64,000 nucleotides of DNA from Caldilineaceae bacterium (lineage in GTDB: Bacteria > Chloroflexota > Anaerolineae > Caldilineales > Caldilineaceae). The notes below the pieces were generated by a model. It saw only the letters and a program-made list of their open reading frames with translations. It was not told the origin of the DNA and did no database searches. The stretch spans positions 186,001-250,000 of the forward strand of contig JADLDO010000036.1 of the NCBI GenBank assembly GCA_020846635.1, given 5' to 3'. Positions 33,800-42,801 of this stretch are shown in pieces. Both the position numbers and the translations under genes were made by a program. Positions within the stretch are counted from its first letter, which is position 1. Each line of letters begins with the position of its first letter.

Positions 33800-36022
33800 C
33801 TAATCCGCAAGACCTTCGGTCAATGTGTGCAATGCAAGCAGCACATACTCAGGTCGTGCATAACCAAGTCGCTGAAGCTGCGAGGCAACCTCACGAATGA
33901 CCGCATCCGCTGCACTGCGATACCAGCCCGCGGGTAGATGCTCCATCCACGCACCAAGCGACCGCGCCGCGTGATCCAATTGTTCGCGCGCAAAATCGTC
34001 TTCGATGGCCTGGAGTCCTGATGTGATCGCCTCACCGCGCCGCCGCGCGCGCACGAAGTGACGGCGCGCGGCGGCAAGCGTCTGTGCGAAAGTCGTTCCC
34101 GGCTGGCTGCGCATGGCACGCGCCAATTGGATATAGCTGCGCTCATTCCCAATCAGGCGTGCCACTGCCAGCGCCAGTTCTGCACAGATCGACTCGTCGT
34201 CACAGGCACAGAGACGCGCCAGCAGCGTGGGCAGCGCCTCCTCTATCCTCAATTTGCCCAGTGCAGAGGCATAGGCCAGCCGCAGCCCATCGTCCTCCTC
34301 GTGCGCCAAGCGCGCCAGCAGTTCTGGCGCGCTCTCCACATCGCCCAACGTTGCCAGTGCGCGCGCACTGTAGCCCTGCACCGAGCGGTAGCGTGAGTCC
34401 AGCGCCCCGCGCAAGGACGGCACAGCGTCCCGCGCACCCATGCGCCCCATCGCCCACGCTGCAACCACGCTCAACGCAGGTGACTTGCTCTGCAAAATCT
34501 GCACAAGCGCGTCCGTCAGCCGTGGATCGGCGGGCATCCTGGCGATGGCGAGAATTGCCTCGAAACGGACATTAAAGCGTGGGTCTGCCAGCGCGTCCAG
34601 CAGTTCATCCACCGTCAGCCGGCTGCGGATCTGCCCCATCCTATCGGTGACAGCCACCGCGTCTTCCTCATCTTTGGCCCGATAAAAGCGTATCATCGAC
34701 CCCATCGCCAAGATCGGGTTGCCGCGCAGAAAGATCCCGGCAAATTGCATGGTGGAGACAGAGCTATCCCCATGCACGCTGCGAAACAACAGGATTGCCA
34801 CCAATGGCAGAAGGATAGCAAGGAGAAATAGGGGAACGTAGGGGTTGAGTTCGATCCCCCAATAGCTGCCCGAAAGCCCATGCGCCGCATCGAGGATGGC
34901 CCCCCCAACAAATTGGCTGCATCCGGCGACAATCCCAACGAAGGCGAAATAGACCGCCATATAGTCCAACTTCATTTCAACTGGAACGATGCTCACGTAG
35001 AGCAATCGCCCCGCGCCAATCCCCCATCCCAGCGTTGACATACCCTGTAGAAATGCCACACAGAGCGCCACGCCCAACGTAAAGGAACTCATGCGCGGCA
35101 CCAGCCACCAAAGCACAGGCAGCAGAACCAGCAGCCATCCGCCCACCTGCATCACCGGCTTGCTGCCGAACCGATCCGCCGCCCAGCCCCACAAGTAGCT
35201 GGAGAGCAGCATCCCCAATAAGTTGCCCATCTGCACCTGTACAACATTGGCTGAGCTAAGCCCGCCCAGTTCCTCCATAAAAAGTGGCAAAAACGCCGCA
35301 ATGGGTACGGTTCCTAACGTCACCAACCCCACGCCGACCAAATAGCGCCGGAAATCGCTATCTTTAAGCGCATTGGTTAAGTTGCGTTTGCCCTCACCGG
35401 CAGAGGATTTGCCGCCTGGGATAAAGGTTGAAGCCCAGACCGATATATAGCCCGAAATCGCGCCGATGGCGAAAAGGATCATGAATCCGGTTGACCCCTC
35501 AAGATGCCCCAGAATCTGGCCCGCCACCCATACCGCCACAAAGCCGGTCAAAGCCGTAAAAATGTTGCTCATCGCCGAATACTTGCCACGCACCGAGTTC
35601 GGCACAAACTCGATAACCCACGGGTAGTAGGCAGTCTCCGAGATCGTGCGCACTGTCGCAAAGAGCGCAACCACGACAGCAATGTACAAAAAAACGCCGC
35701 GCGTGCCATACAGCCCATACACCCAGGGGGTAAGCAATAAGAGCGCGGTGATGGTTTTGCGCGCCGCGTAGAAAATAACAAAAATGCGTTTGTAGCCATG
35801 CCGTTCGGCAAAAGGCGCGACAAGCGGGGCCAGAATCGCAGAAAAAGGGATCAACGAGAGGATAAACCCGATCTCAGTCTTTGTCAGTCCCACCGAATTG
35901 AGAAAAAGCACAAAGACAGAACCGAAGAAGGTGAATTGGGAAAACACCGCATTGACAGCATTGGTGGCAACGCTCCACGGCAAGCCACGCAACTTTTCTA
36001 CAGTGGTTGGTTCACTTTGCAT
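33800..36022 (-). CDS. Major facilitator transporter fused to HEAT-repeat domain
   Basis: 740 residues. The first about 430 form an MFS transporter of about 12 TM helices, with the loop 2-3 signature-like PFAERHGYKRIF, a central cytoplasmic loop (GKSSAGEGKRNLTNALKDSD), and loop 8-9 WAADRFGSKPVM. After the last helix, residues about 480-740 are soluble and made of HEAT/PBS-lyase-like repeats: DPRFNVRFEAILAIARMP, SPALSVVAAWAMGRMGARDA, SRYRSVQGYSARALATLGDV and DDGLRLAYASALGKLRIEEA. The cytoplasmic HEAT tail may bind a regulatory partner. The substrate is unknown. It is convergent with the amidohydrolase. Confidence 0.86.
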   Translation of the reverse strand: MQSEPTTVEKLRGLPWSVATNAVNAVFSQFTFFGSVFVLFLNSVGLTKTEIGFILSLIPFSAILAPLVAPFAERHGYKRIFVIFYAARKTITALLLLTPWVYGLYGTRGVFLYIAVVVALFATVRTISETAYYPWVIEFVPNSVRGKYSAMSNIFTALTGFVAVWVAGQILGHLEGSTGFMILFAIGAISGYISVWASTFIPGGKSSAGEGKRNLTNALKDSDFRRYLVGVGLVTLGTVPIAAFLPLFMEELGGLSSANVVQVQMGNLLGMLLSSYLWGWAADRFGSKPVMQVGGWLLVLLPVLWWLVPRMSSFTLGVALCVAFLQGMSTLGWGIGAGRLLYVSIVPVEMKLDYMAVYFAFVGIVAGCSQFVGGAILDAAHGLSGSYWGIELNPYVPLFLLAILLPLVAILLFRSVHGDSSVSTMQFAGIFLRGNPILAMGSMIRFYRAKDEEDAVAVTDRMGQIRSRLTVDELLDALADPRFNVRFEAILAIARMPADPRLTDALVQILQSKSPALSVVAAWAMGRMGARDAVPSLRGALDSRYRSVQGYSARALATLGDVESAPELLARLAHEEDDGLRLAYASALGKLRIEEALPTLLARLCACDDESICAELALAVARLIGNERSYIQLARAMRSQPGTTFAQTLAAARRHFVRARRRGEAITSGLQAIEDDFAREQLDHAARSLGAWMEHLPAGWYRSAADAVIREVASQLQRLGYARPEYVLLALHTLTEGLAD

Positions 36023-36067
36023 AACAAGTCTATCTGCGGGAAGGGATGTAGGCGCGAGCAGCTAATC

Positions 36068-36101
36068 TTCTGACCGGCACTTCTGACCGGCTTATCTGAC
36101 C
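36068..36101. repeat. Short tandem repeat TCTGACC, period 13
   Basis: TTCTGACCGGC occurs at 36068 and 36081, and ATCTGACC at 36094, giving three copies at 13-base spacing just upstream of the MFS-HEAT gene. It could be an array of regulator half-sites or a simple repeat. Confidence 0.55.
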
Positions 36102-36216
36102 AATAAGGTTCAGCGGAACCGCTCATGATTCACAGCTCCGCTGACCAAGTTCAATGCTACCACACCGCTCGCAGGCTCCCTACTTTAGCAGCCGCTGCAC
36201 AACCAAATCGCGCCGG

Positions 36217-37485
36217 CTACCTTTTCTCAGCAACAAACAAGCTATCCCCGTTCAGACTGTGCATACGAATGCGGGAGCGTGCGCCCGTCTCGACTTCCGG
36301 CGTCAGGACACGCCGCGATCCAAGATCAATTTGCACGCAACGATAGCCTGTGAGGTCAAGATCGACATCGACATCAAAACTGTATGGAGAGTAGATCGCC
36401 ACCTGGCTTCGCTCAGGATTGGCAGCGGCGCGAATTTCATTGTCCTCGTTCAACACAATCTTGGCTGGATCAAGATCAAAAAAGTTGTATCTCTCAAAGA
36501 GCCACTTCGCAAAGCCGACATCCCAAGCACCCTCCAAAGTCAGGGCTTGATCCCATTCATAGGGTTCAAAGGAATGTAGGACATTGAGGAACCTCATTCC
36601 CCGGCGGTGAAACATCCAAATCCCGTGTGCGCCATACGTTACGCCCATCTTCGCCCCACTTAGAAGGCTTTGCCAAGTTGCCTTGCGAACGTCAAACGCG
36701 TTAAACCGTGTCTGTGTACCCACGCGACCATGCCCCTCATAGGGCGGTTCGCTGTTGACAACAGGCCGTTTCACTGGATAGGCTGCAAACTTCTCTGCCA
36801 ATAAATAAGGCTGATCCTGACGGTTAGCGCCATGACCTGACTGGTACATATAAAAATCAACTGCGTCAACAAAGTCACGCGACAGATCCGCCCGCGGGCT
36901 CAAATGCATCGTAATCAGCGCATCAGGGCAGACCGTCTTGACCGCTTGCAGCGCGGCCATGTAATAGCGTTCCTCATCGGGCGAATCAAACGACGTATCA
37001 CCGCTGATAAAGAAAGCCGGCTTGTACTGCTTGAAACGCTTTGCCGCATAGGTGGCGTACGCAATCACCGCGTCCAGCGGCATCGCCGAGGCAACCGGGC
37101 TTTTCTGCGAGAAGCGGGTACCCGGCACATAGTTGGCCCACAACACGCCAAGCACCGGCACAAAACCCTGCTCAACAGCCATCGCAACCATGCGCTCGGC
37201 CTTATCAAAATAGGCATCATTGTAGGCATTGAAGTCCCAGTTGCCGTTTGCATCATTCAGAAATGGAGCGACATTATCCGGCGACATGCTGGTATCGTGG
37301 GTCACGGGCAGGATACTGATCTGCAAAGCCGTAAAGCCTTGCTGCTTGCGATAGGCCAAATAGCGCGGCCAATCACCCAGCGGCAGATTGGCGAAGGCCA
37401 TCCAGGCTGTATCGGCGAGATAAAAGAAAGGTCTACCATCCATCAGAAGATAATCCTGGCTTGCAGAAACGGTCAAGCGCGCCAT
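36217..37485 (-). CDS. DUF4038/apiosidase-like glycoside hydrolase
   Basis: 422 residues without a signal peptide, so probably cytoplasmic. The N-terminal TIM barrel matches the apiosidase-like DUF4038 family (GH140-related): DGRPFFYLADTAWMAF, YLAYRKQQGFTALQISILP, NDAYFDKAERMVAMAVEQGF, PAFFISGDTSFD and the acidic NSEPPYEGHGRVG, a likely catalytic Glu region. The last about 90 residues form a small beta domain (VAIYSPYSFDVDVDLDLTGY) as in the putative collagen-binding tail of the family. AGAGGAAG precedes ATG 37485. It is divergent from an Opp-type transporter with a shared palindromic operator, which suggests it cleaves imported plant oligosaccharides. Sugar specificity is inferred. Confidence 0.85.
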   Translation of the reverse strand: MARLTVSASQDYLLMDGRPFFYLADTAWMAFANLPLGDWPRYLAYRKQQGFTALQISILPVTHDTSMSPDNVAPFLNDANGNWDFNAYNDAYFDKAERMVAMAVEQGFVPVLGVLWANYVPGTRFSQKSPVASAMPLDAVIAYATYAAKRFKQYKPAFFISGDTSFDSPDEERYYMAALQAVKTVCPDALITMHLSPRADLSRDFVDAVDFYMYQSGHGANRQDQPYLLAEKFAAYPVKRPVVNSEPPYEGHGRVGTQTRFNAFDVRKATWQSLLSGAKMGVTYGAHGIWMFHRRGMRFLNVLHSFEPYEWDQALTLEGAWDVGFAKWLFERYNFFDLDPAKIVLNEDNEIRAAANPERSQVAIYSPYSFDVDVDLDLTGYRCVQIDLGSRRVLTPEVETGARSRIRMHSLNGDSLFVAEKR

Positions 37486-37513
37486 GTCTGTCGCTTCCTC
37501 TCTACATGAATCA

Positions 37514-37541
37514 ATTCACCTGAAATCGATTCCAGGTGAAT
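37514..37541. promoter_or_regulatory. LacI-family-type palindromic operator
   Basis: A 28-base palindrome with a single mismatched pair: the outer arms ATTCACCTG and CAGGTGAAT flank a central AATCGATT. The central CG dyad is typical of LacI-family sites. It lies 29 bases upstream of the DUF4038 start and just downstream of that gene's predicted -10 box, in the region shared with the ABC transporter. Confidence 0.72.
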
Positions 37542-37554
37542 CGACGGGGAGAAT

Positions 37555-37582
37555 AGATTAAAACTGTCCATCTGCATTGTAA
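37555..37582 (-). promoter_or_regulatory. Predicted promoter of the DUF4038 gene
   Basis: On the minus strand TTACAA, a 16-base spacer and TAATCT. The expected transcription start falls next to the palindromic operator, so repressor binding would block initiation. Confidence 0.45.
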
Positions 37583-37650
37583 CCTATGTCTGTAATCTAT
37601 AGAGACCATCTAGAGAGGTCACAATCACACCGGCCCCTCTTAAATGTCGT

Positions 37651-37680
37651 TTGACAGCAATCCACATGCGCTAGTACACT
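37651..37680 (+). promoter_or_regulatory. Predicted promoter of the ABC transporter operon
   Basis: A perfect TTGACA, an 18-base spacer and TACACT, ending 58 bases before the first ATPase gene. Confidence 0.6.
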
Positions 37681-37738
37681 GTGGTCGAAGTCAATATCAG
37701 CCACAGTCTCCCAAATAGCTTACTCTATACGATGCGCC

Positions 37739-38716
37739 ATGCAACCCATTCTGGAAGTTCGTGATCTAAGCACGTACTACCATACGCCTCGCGGTCCCGT
37801 CAAGGCCGTTGACGAGGTCAGCTTTACGCTCCATCCAGGCCAACGCTTTGGTCTGATTGGGGAATCCGGCTCCGGCAAATCAACCATTGCGTTATCGCTG
37901 CTGCGCCTGATTCGTCCTCCTGGACAAATCGAAAGCGGTTCGGTGCGGCTGGATGGCGTGGACCTGTTGAGCCTCAGCGATGAGGAGATGCGACAAAAGC
38001 GATTGGCTGATATCGCATTGGTGAGCCAGGGCGCTATGAATTCGCTCAACCCTGTCACGCGCGTACGCTCGCTGATGGAGGATGGCTTCCGCAACCACGA
38101 GATTGAGCTATCCTCAGAGGAGTCCGAACAGCGCATTGCGGCCCTCCTCGGTCGCGTAGGTCTGCCGCCCACCGTGGCGAATCTCTATCCCCATCAGTTA
38201 AGTGGCGGCATGAAACAGCGCGTCTGCATCGCCATTGCCATTAGCCTCGGCCCCAAAGTTATCATCGCCGATGAGCCGACCAGTGCCCTCGATGTCGTCG
38301 TACAACGACGCGTCATGCAGACACTACGCCGCGTCCAAGAGGACATTGGCTCGGCGGTGATCCTGATCGGCCATGACATGGGGCTGATGGCCCAATTTGC
38401 CGATCATGTCGGTGTCATGTACGCAGGCAAATTGGTTGAGGAGGGCCCGGTACGCCAAATCTTCGCCCAACCGCAGCATCCCTATACCCAACTGCTCATG
38501 GACAGTCTGCCCAGCTTGGATTCAAGAGATATGTCTGGCGGTGTCGCAGGTCAGCCCCCCAATCTCTTGGCACCACCTCCAGGATGCGTCTTTCACCCCC
38601 GCTGCCCCTATGCCTTTGACCGCTGCCGCGTGGATGTGCCAAAGTTACAGATGGCCGCGCCGCACCATCGCGCCGCGTGCCACCTGCTGGACGAGAAGGA
38701 GAAGATCGCCGCATGA
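37739..38716 (+). CDS. Oligopeptide/oligosaccharide ABC transporter ATPase, OppD/DppD type
   Basis: 325 residues. Walker A GESGSGKST, Q-loop LVSQGAMNSLNP, signature LSGGMKQR, Walker B VIIADEPTSALD and H-loop GHDMG are all intact. The C-terminal oligo_HPN extension carries the Cys cluster CVFHPRCPYAFDRC seen in peptide/nickel-type importers. It is the first gene of a five-gene importer cassette and overlaps the second ATPase by four bases (ATGA). In Thermotoga and relatives such family-5 systems also import oligosaccharides, which fits the neighbouring hydrolase. Confidence 0.92.
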   Translation: MQPILEVRDLSTYYHTPRGPVKAVDEVSFTLHPGQRFGLIGESGSGKSTIALSLLRLIRPPGQIESGSVRLDGVDLLSLSDEEMRQKRLADIALVSQGAMNSLNPVTRVRSLMEDGFRNHEIELSSEESEQRIAALLGRVGLPPTVANLYPHQLSGGMKQRVCIAIAISLGPKVIIADEPTSALDVVVQRRVMQTLRRVQEDIGSAVILIGHDMGLMAQFADHVGVMYAGKLVEEGPVRQIFAQPQHPYTQLLMDSLPSLDSRDMSGGVAGQPPNLLAPPPGCVFHPRCPYAFDRCRVDVPKLQMAAPHHRAACHLLDEKEKIAA

Positions 38717-39792
38717 CAGCGCCGCTACTCGAGGCGAAGCAGGTCACCAAAGTCTTTCGCTCTGGCATTGTCCAGCGCACAGAGAAAGTCGCTTTGGAGA
38801 ACTTCTCACTCACTGTAGACCCCATACAGCCGACCATCCTTTCGGTAGTGGGCGAGAGCGGCAGCGGCAAAAGCACGATGGCGCGCCTGCTCTTGGGCCT
38901 GGAACAGCCGAGTACGGGGGCAATCCTCTATCAGGGCAAGGATCTGCGAGAGCTAAACCAGGCCGACAGGCTGCAATTCCGGCGTGATGTACAGGCCGTC
39001 TTTCAAGACCCTTTTGGCGTCTTCAACTCTTTTTATCGCGTTGACCACGTGCTCGAAGTGCCGATCCGCAAGTTTGGCCTGGCAAACAACCGCAGTGATG
39101 CCCTCCGGCTCATGCAGGAGGCTCTAGGCCGCGTGGGTCTGCGCCCCCAGGAGACGCTAGGACGCTATCCCCATCAACTCAGCGGCGGCCAGCGCCAACG
39201 CGTGATGGTTGCGCGGGCCTTGCTCCTAAGCCCCAAACTGATTATCGCCGATGAACCGGTCTCGATGATTGACGCCTCGTTGCGTGCCACCGTCTTAGAC
39301 ACGCTGCGCCGTCTCAACCAGGAGCTAGATATCTCGCTGATCTACATCACCCATGATCTGACCACTGCCTATCAGATCAGCAGTGACATTATCGTACTCT
39401 ACAGCGGTGTTGTGGCAGAAGTGGGCGCTGTGGAGCGCGTCGTGAAATCGCCGCAGCATCCCTACACCCAACTCTTGGTTGGCTCCATCCCCCATCCCGA
39501 CCCAGACCACCCCTGGAGCGACGAACCGGAGCCCTCTCCCCTCGGCGCACAGGCGACGCCAGGCGTGGGCTGCGCTTTTGCCCCCCGCTGTCCCCACGCC
39601 TTTGAGCCCTGCCTCAAGGTCGAGCCCCCCCTCTATCAAATCCATCCACACCAGGCCGGTACCTGTTATCTCTACCAAAACGAGCCCATATTGGCCTGGA
39701 AGGATATGGATACTGTTTTCCAAAAGCAACAAGCGCCTACCAAACAAGCAGACAACCAGGCAGACAAGGAGGTGATACCCACGCAACGCTAG
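38713..39792 (+). CDS. ABC transporter ATPase, OppF/DppF type
   Basis: 359 residues from the ATG in the ATGA overlap (MTAPLLEAKQVTKVF). Walker A GESGSGKST, Q-loop AVFQDPFGVFNSF, signature LSGGQRQR, Walker B LIIADEPVSMID and H-loop THDL are present, and the C-terminal oligo_HPN motif CAFAPRCPHAFEPC follows. With OppD it forms the heterodimeric motor. The Gln/Lys-rich tail (about 340-359) is not conserved. Confidence 0.92.
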   Translation: MTAPLLEAKQVTKVFRSGIVQRTEKVALENFSLTVDPIQPTILSVVGESGSGKSTMARLLLGLEQPSTGAILYQGKDLRELNQADRLQFRRDVQAVFQDPFGVFNSFYRVDHVLEVPIRKFGLANNRSDALRLMQEALGRVGLRPQETLGRYPHQLSGGQRQRVMVARALLLSPKLIIADEPVSMIDASLRATVLDTLRRLNQELDISLIYITHDLTTAYQISSDIIVLYSGVVAEVGAVERVVKSPQHPYTQLLVGSIPHPDPDHPWSDEPEPSPLGAQATPGVGCAFAPRCPHAFEPCLKVEPPLYQIHPHQAGTCYLYQNEPILAWKDMDTVFQKQQAPTKQADNQADKEVIPTQR

Positions 39793-39883
39793 TGCGGCCC
39801 CATGATCCCCAACTTTCAAGTGCTTTACCGTAAATAGGTCGTTTACACAAGTGTGCGGTAGCTGAGGAACAAGGAGACGTCCC

Positions 39884-41698
39884 ATGCAAAAATTCAGAAT
39901 ACGAACCATGCTGTTCGTGCTCGCCCTGACAATGCTCGTACTCGCCGCCTGCCAACCAACAGGTGCCGTCCCTGGTGCTCCTGTCGATGCGGCAAGAGCG
40001 CAAACGCTGAACATCGCCATCCCCGGACGCATCGCCGACCCAACAAACCTGAACCTTTATGCGCCTGGCGTCAGCCGCTCCAATACGGGCCTACATCAGG
40101 TCATCTACGAATATTTCTTCTACCAAAACTTGCAGACCGGCGAGTATATCCCCTGGCTGGCGGAAAGTTATGAGTACAACGACGACTTCACCGCGATCAC
40201 AGTCCACCTGCGCGATGGTGTCACCTGGAGCGATGGCGAGCCATTCACCAGCGCCGATGTAGTTTTCACCTATAACCTATTAGCATCTAATCCGGCGATG
40301 ACATGGGCTGCGGAGGTGGTGAAGAATGTTGCTTCGGTCGAAGCAGCCGACGATCTGACCGTCACCTTCAACCTGACCTCCTCGAACCCCCGCTATCACC
40401 TCAACCGCGAGGCATTCCCGGCTGTCGGCATCTGGGGTGGCATCACCATCTTGCCCCAGCACATTTGGGAGGGCGAGGACCCGCTGACCTTCAAGAGTTC
40501 CAATCCCATCGGTACCGGCCCCTATGTGCTTGACAATGCCACAGAGACCGGCCTCACCTATGTACGTGACGAGGATTACTGGGGCAATACCGTCTTTGGT
40601 CATATGCCTGCGCCGCAGACCATCAACTTCCTCTACCTCGGGCCAGAAACCAACGTGGCGCTCGCCCTGGCTGCCGACGAGTTGGACACCCCCAATATCG
40701 GTATCCTTTCGCTCGGCTCCTTCCAGGAAGTGGTTCGCCGCAATCCAAATGTGGCGGCGTGGACTCCCGACGCTCCCTATGCTTGGCTAGACCCTTGCCC
40801 GCGCGGTTTGATGGTGCAAAATGCCACGCCTCCGTGGGATCAGAAGGAAATGCGCTGGGCGCTTGCCAAATCGATCGACCGCGATGCGCTGGTCAATTTG
40901 GCCTACGAAGGCACAACCGTCCCCTCCTGGGGAATCTGGCCTTTCTATGATGGCTTGCAGCCCTACTTTGATGCAATCAGTGACTTGCTTGAGGAGTATC
41001 CGTCAAGCACCTTCGACACAGCCGGCGCTGACGAGATCCTGACCGCACAGGGCTACACCAAGAACGCCGACGGCAAGTGGGCCAGTGCCGATGGCGCGAC
41101 TCTTGACCTGACCTTCATAGGCAATGCCGACGGCGTTGAGGATATGAAGGTGACGACTGTCGTGGCGGATCAACTGAACGCCGCTGGATTTAACGTCGAA
41201 GTGCTGCCGATGAGCGGCGGCGTTCGTGAGGACGCGATCTTGCGCGGCGACTGGACCCTCTCCGTACAAGCCTTCTGTCCCGGCTACATCTACGAAAACC
41301 TAGAGCTTTTCCACAGCAAGTATTATGTGCCGCTAGGCGAGAAAGCGCCCTGGTACGAGCGCAACTCCTTCCGCTACCAGAATCCTGAGTTCGACGCCAT
41401 TGTGGATCAGATGGGGACGACCGCTCCCGACGACCAAGCAGCGATGACCGAACTCTACCATCAGGCGATGGCAATCTGGTTGGACGACCTGCCGGTAGTG
41501 CCTCTCGTCCAGGCCCCAGCACTGGTGCCCTTCAACAACCGCTTCTGGACAGGCTGGCCTTCTGCGGCGGATCCGTGGAATATGCCTGTAAGCTGGTGGG
41601 CAACCTTCAATCTCGTGCTAAACGGCTACCCAGACCCCGACACGGGCGATTGGGTGGGCGGTGTCCAATCTGCTTCCCAAGCAACAGCGGTGAAGTAG
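39884..41698 (+). CDS. ABC transporter substrate-binding lipoprotein, SBP family 5
   Basis: 604 residues. A lipoprotein signal ends at LVLAAC with Cys23 as lipid anchor. The family-5 core follows: YIPWLAESYEYNDDFTAITV, LRDGVTWSDGEPFTSADVVF, NPIGTGPYVL and a long C-terminal domain. It is longer than dipeptide-binding proteins of about 510-540 residues. The ligand is uncertain; the operon context favours an oligosaccharide. GGAG precedes ATG 39884. A strong hairpin without T-run follows the gene, as often seen where the binding protein is made in excess of the permeases. Confidence 0.92.
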   Translation: MQKFRIRTMLFVLALTMLVLAACQPTGAVPGAPVDAARAQTLNIAIPGRIADPTNLNLYAPGVSRSNTGLHQVIYEYFFYQNLQTGEYIPWLAESYEYNDDFTAITVHLRDGVTWSDGEPFTSADVVFTYNLLASNPAMTWAAEVVKNVASVEAADDLTVTFNLTSSNPRYHLNREAFPAVGIWGGITILPQHIWEGEDPLTFKSSNPIGTGPYVLDNATETGLTYVRDEDYWGNTVFGHMPAPQTINFLYLGPETNVALALAADELDTPNIGILSLGSFQEVVRRNPNVAAWTPDAPYAWLDPCPRGLMVQNATPPWDQKEMRWALAKSIDRDALVNLAYEGTTVPSWGIWPFYDGLQPYFDAISDLLEEYPSSTFDTAGADEILTAQGYTKNADGKWASADGATLDLTFIGNADGVEDMKVTTVVADQLNAAGFNVEVLPMSGGVREDAILRGDWTLSVQAFCPGYIYENLELFHSKYYVPLGEKAPWYERNSFRYQNPEFDAIVDQMGTTAPDDQAAMTELYHQAMAIWLDDLPVVPLVQAPALVPFNNRFWTGWPSAADPWNMPVSWWATFNLVLNGYPDPDTGDWVGGVQSASQATAVK

Positions 41699-41735
41699 TC
41701 CAGTCTCGTCTCTACAACAGATAACTACAATAGAG

Positions 41736-41768
41736 CACCACCGTCACCCACAGAGGGTGACGGTGGTG
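41736..41768 (+). promoter_or_regulatory. Hairpin between binding-protein and permease genes
   Basis: A perfect 14-bp stem (41736-41749 with 41755-41768) and a five-base loop, with no T-run, 17 bases before the permease ATG. It is probably a 3' stabiliser of the upstream mRNA segment or a partial terminator. Confidence 0.65.
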
Positions 41769-41784
41769 TAGATACAATTCAACG

Positions 41785-42798
41785 ATGAGCGGTTACTTAA
41801 AATTTCTTGCCCAACGCTTTCTAGTACTACTGGTCACGGTCTTTATCTCCGTGACTGTGGTCTTTTTCGTGCCGCGCCTTGTGCCAGGCAATCCACTCAG
41901 CGCCGTTCTACAAAATATGGCGCAAATGGGCGGCAGCCGGGGAGCCAGCGAGCTTGTCGCCGAATATGAGCGCATGTTTGGGCTGGACAAAAGCCTCTGG
42001 AGCCAGTATATAAGCTTTCTACGCGAGTTGCTGCGTGGCAATTTTGGCTACTCCATCAGCAACTTCCCGTCCCATGTGACCGATCTGCTGCGCCCGGCGC
42101 TGCCGTGGACCATCGGGCTGCTTACCTTGACCACACTGGTTAGCTGGGCCCTCGGCTCGATCTTGGGTGCCATTGCAGGCTGGCGCGGGCAAAACTCCGC
42201 ATTATCGCGCGTGCTCGTGCCAACTGCCCTGGTGCTCTATACAACCCCCTACTATATTCTAGCCATTATCCTGATCTTCCTCTTTGCCTACCGCTGGCCC
42301 ATTTTCCCGCTTTCGGGGGCCTATTCGCTCGGTATGCGCCCAGGCTGGAACCTAGCCTTCATTCTGGATGTGATTCGCCACGGTGCCTTGCCCGCATTGA
42401 GCATCGTGCTTGTCTCGCTCGGCTGGTGGTTCCTGAGCATGCGCAGCCTGATCACAGGGCTCAAGGGCGAAGACTATATCATGAACGCCGAAGCGATGGG
42501 CATCAAAGAGCGGCGTATTCTCTGGGGCTATGCCTTTCGCAACGCGCTCCTGCCTCAAACCACAGGGCTGGCGATTGCTTTCGGTCACGTCGTCGGCGGC
42601 GCACTGATCACCGAGGTCATCTTTGCCTATCCCGGCATTGGCTGGGTCATCTTCAACTCAATCAAGGGGCTGGATTTTCCTGTCATCCAGGGTGGCGTAC
42701 TCATCATCATCCTCTCCGTGGCAATCGCCAATTTCGCCATCGACAGTCTCTACCCGCTCATCGACCCGCGCATTCGCTATCAATCTTCGGGAAACTAA
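41785..42798 (+). CDS. ABC transporter permease, OppB/DppB type
   Basis: 337 residues, six TM helices. The N-terminus FLVLLVTVFISVTVVFFVPRLVPGNPL is the OppB hallmark. The EAA-like ATPase-coupling loop is EAMGIKERRILWGYAFRNALLP, and the protein ends VIQGGVLIIILSVAIANFAIDSLYPLIDPRIRY, both described here in pieces. It forms the channel with the next gene, three bases away. No clear Shine-Dalgarno is seen. Confidence 0.93.
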   Translation: MSGYLKFLAQRFLVLLVTVFISVTVVFFVPRLVPGNPLSAVLQNMAQMGGSRGASELVAEYERMFGLDKSLWSQYISFLRELLRGNFGYSISNFPSHVTDLLRPALPWTIGLLTLTTLVSWALGSILGAIAGWRGQNSALSRVLVPTALVLYTTPYYILAIILIFLFAYRWPIFPLSGAYSLGMRPGWNLAFILDVIRHGALPALSIVLVSLGWWFLSMRSLITGLKGEDYIMNAEAMGIKERRILWGYAFRNALLPQTTGLAIAFGHVVGGALITEVIFAYPGIGWVIFNSIKGLDFPVIQGGVLIIILSVAIANFAIDSLYPLIDPRIRYQSSGN

Positions 42799-42801
42799 GC
42801 T

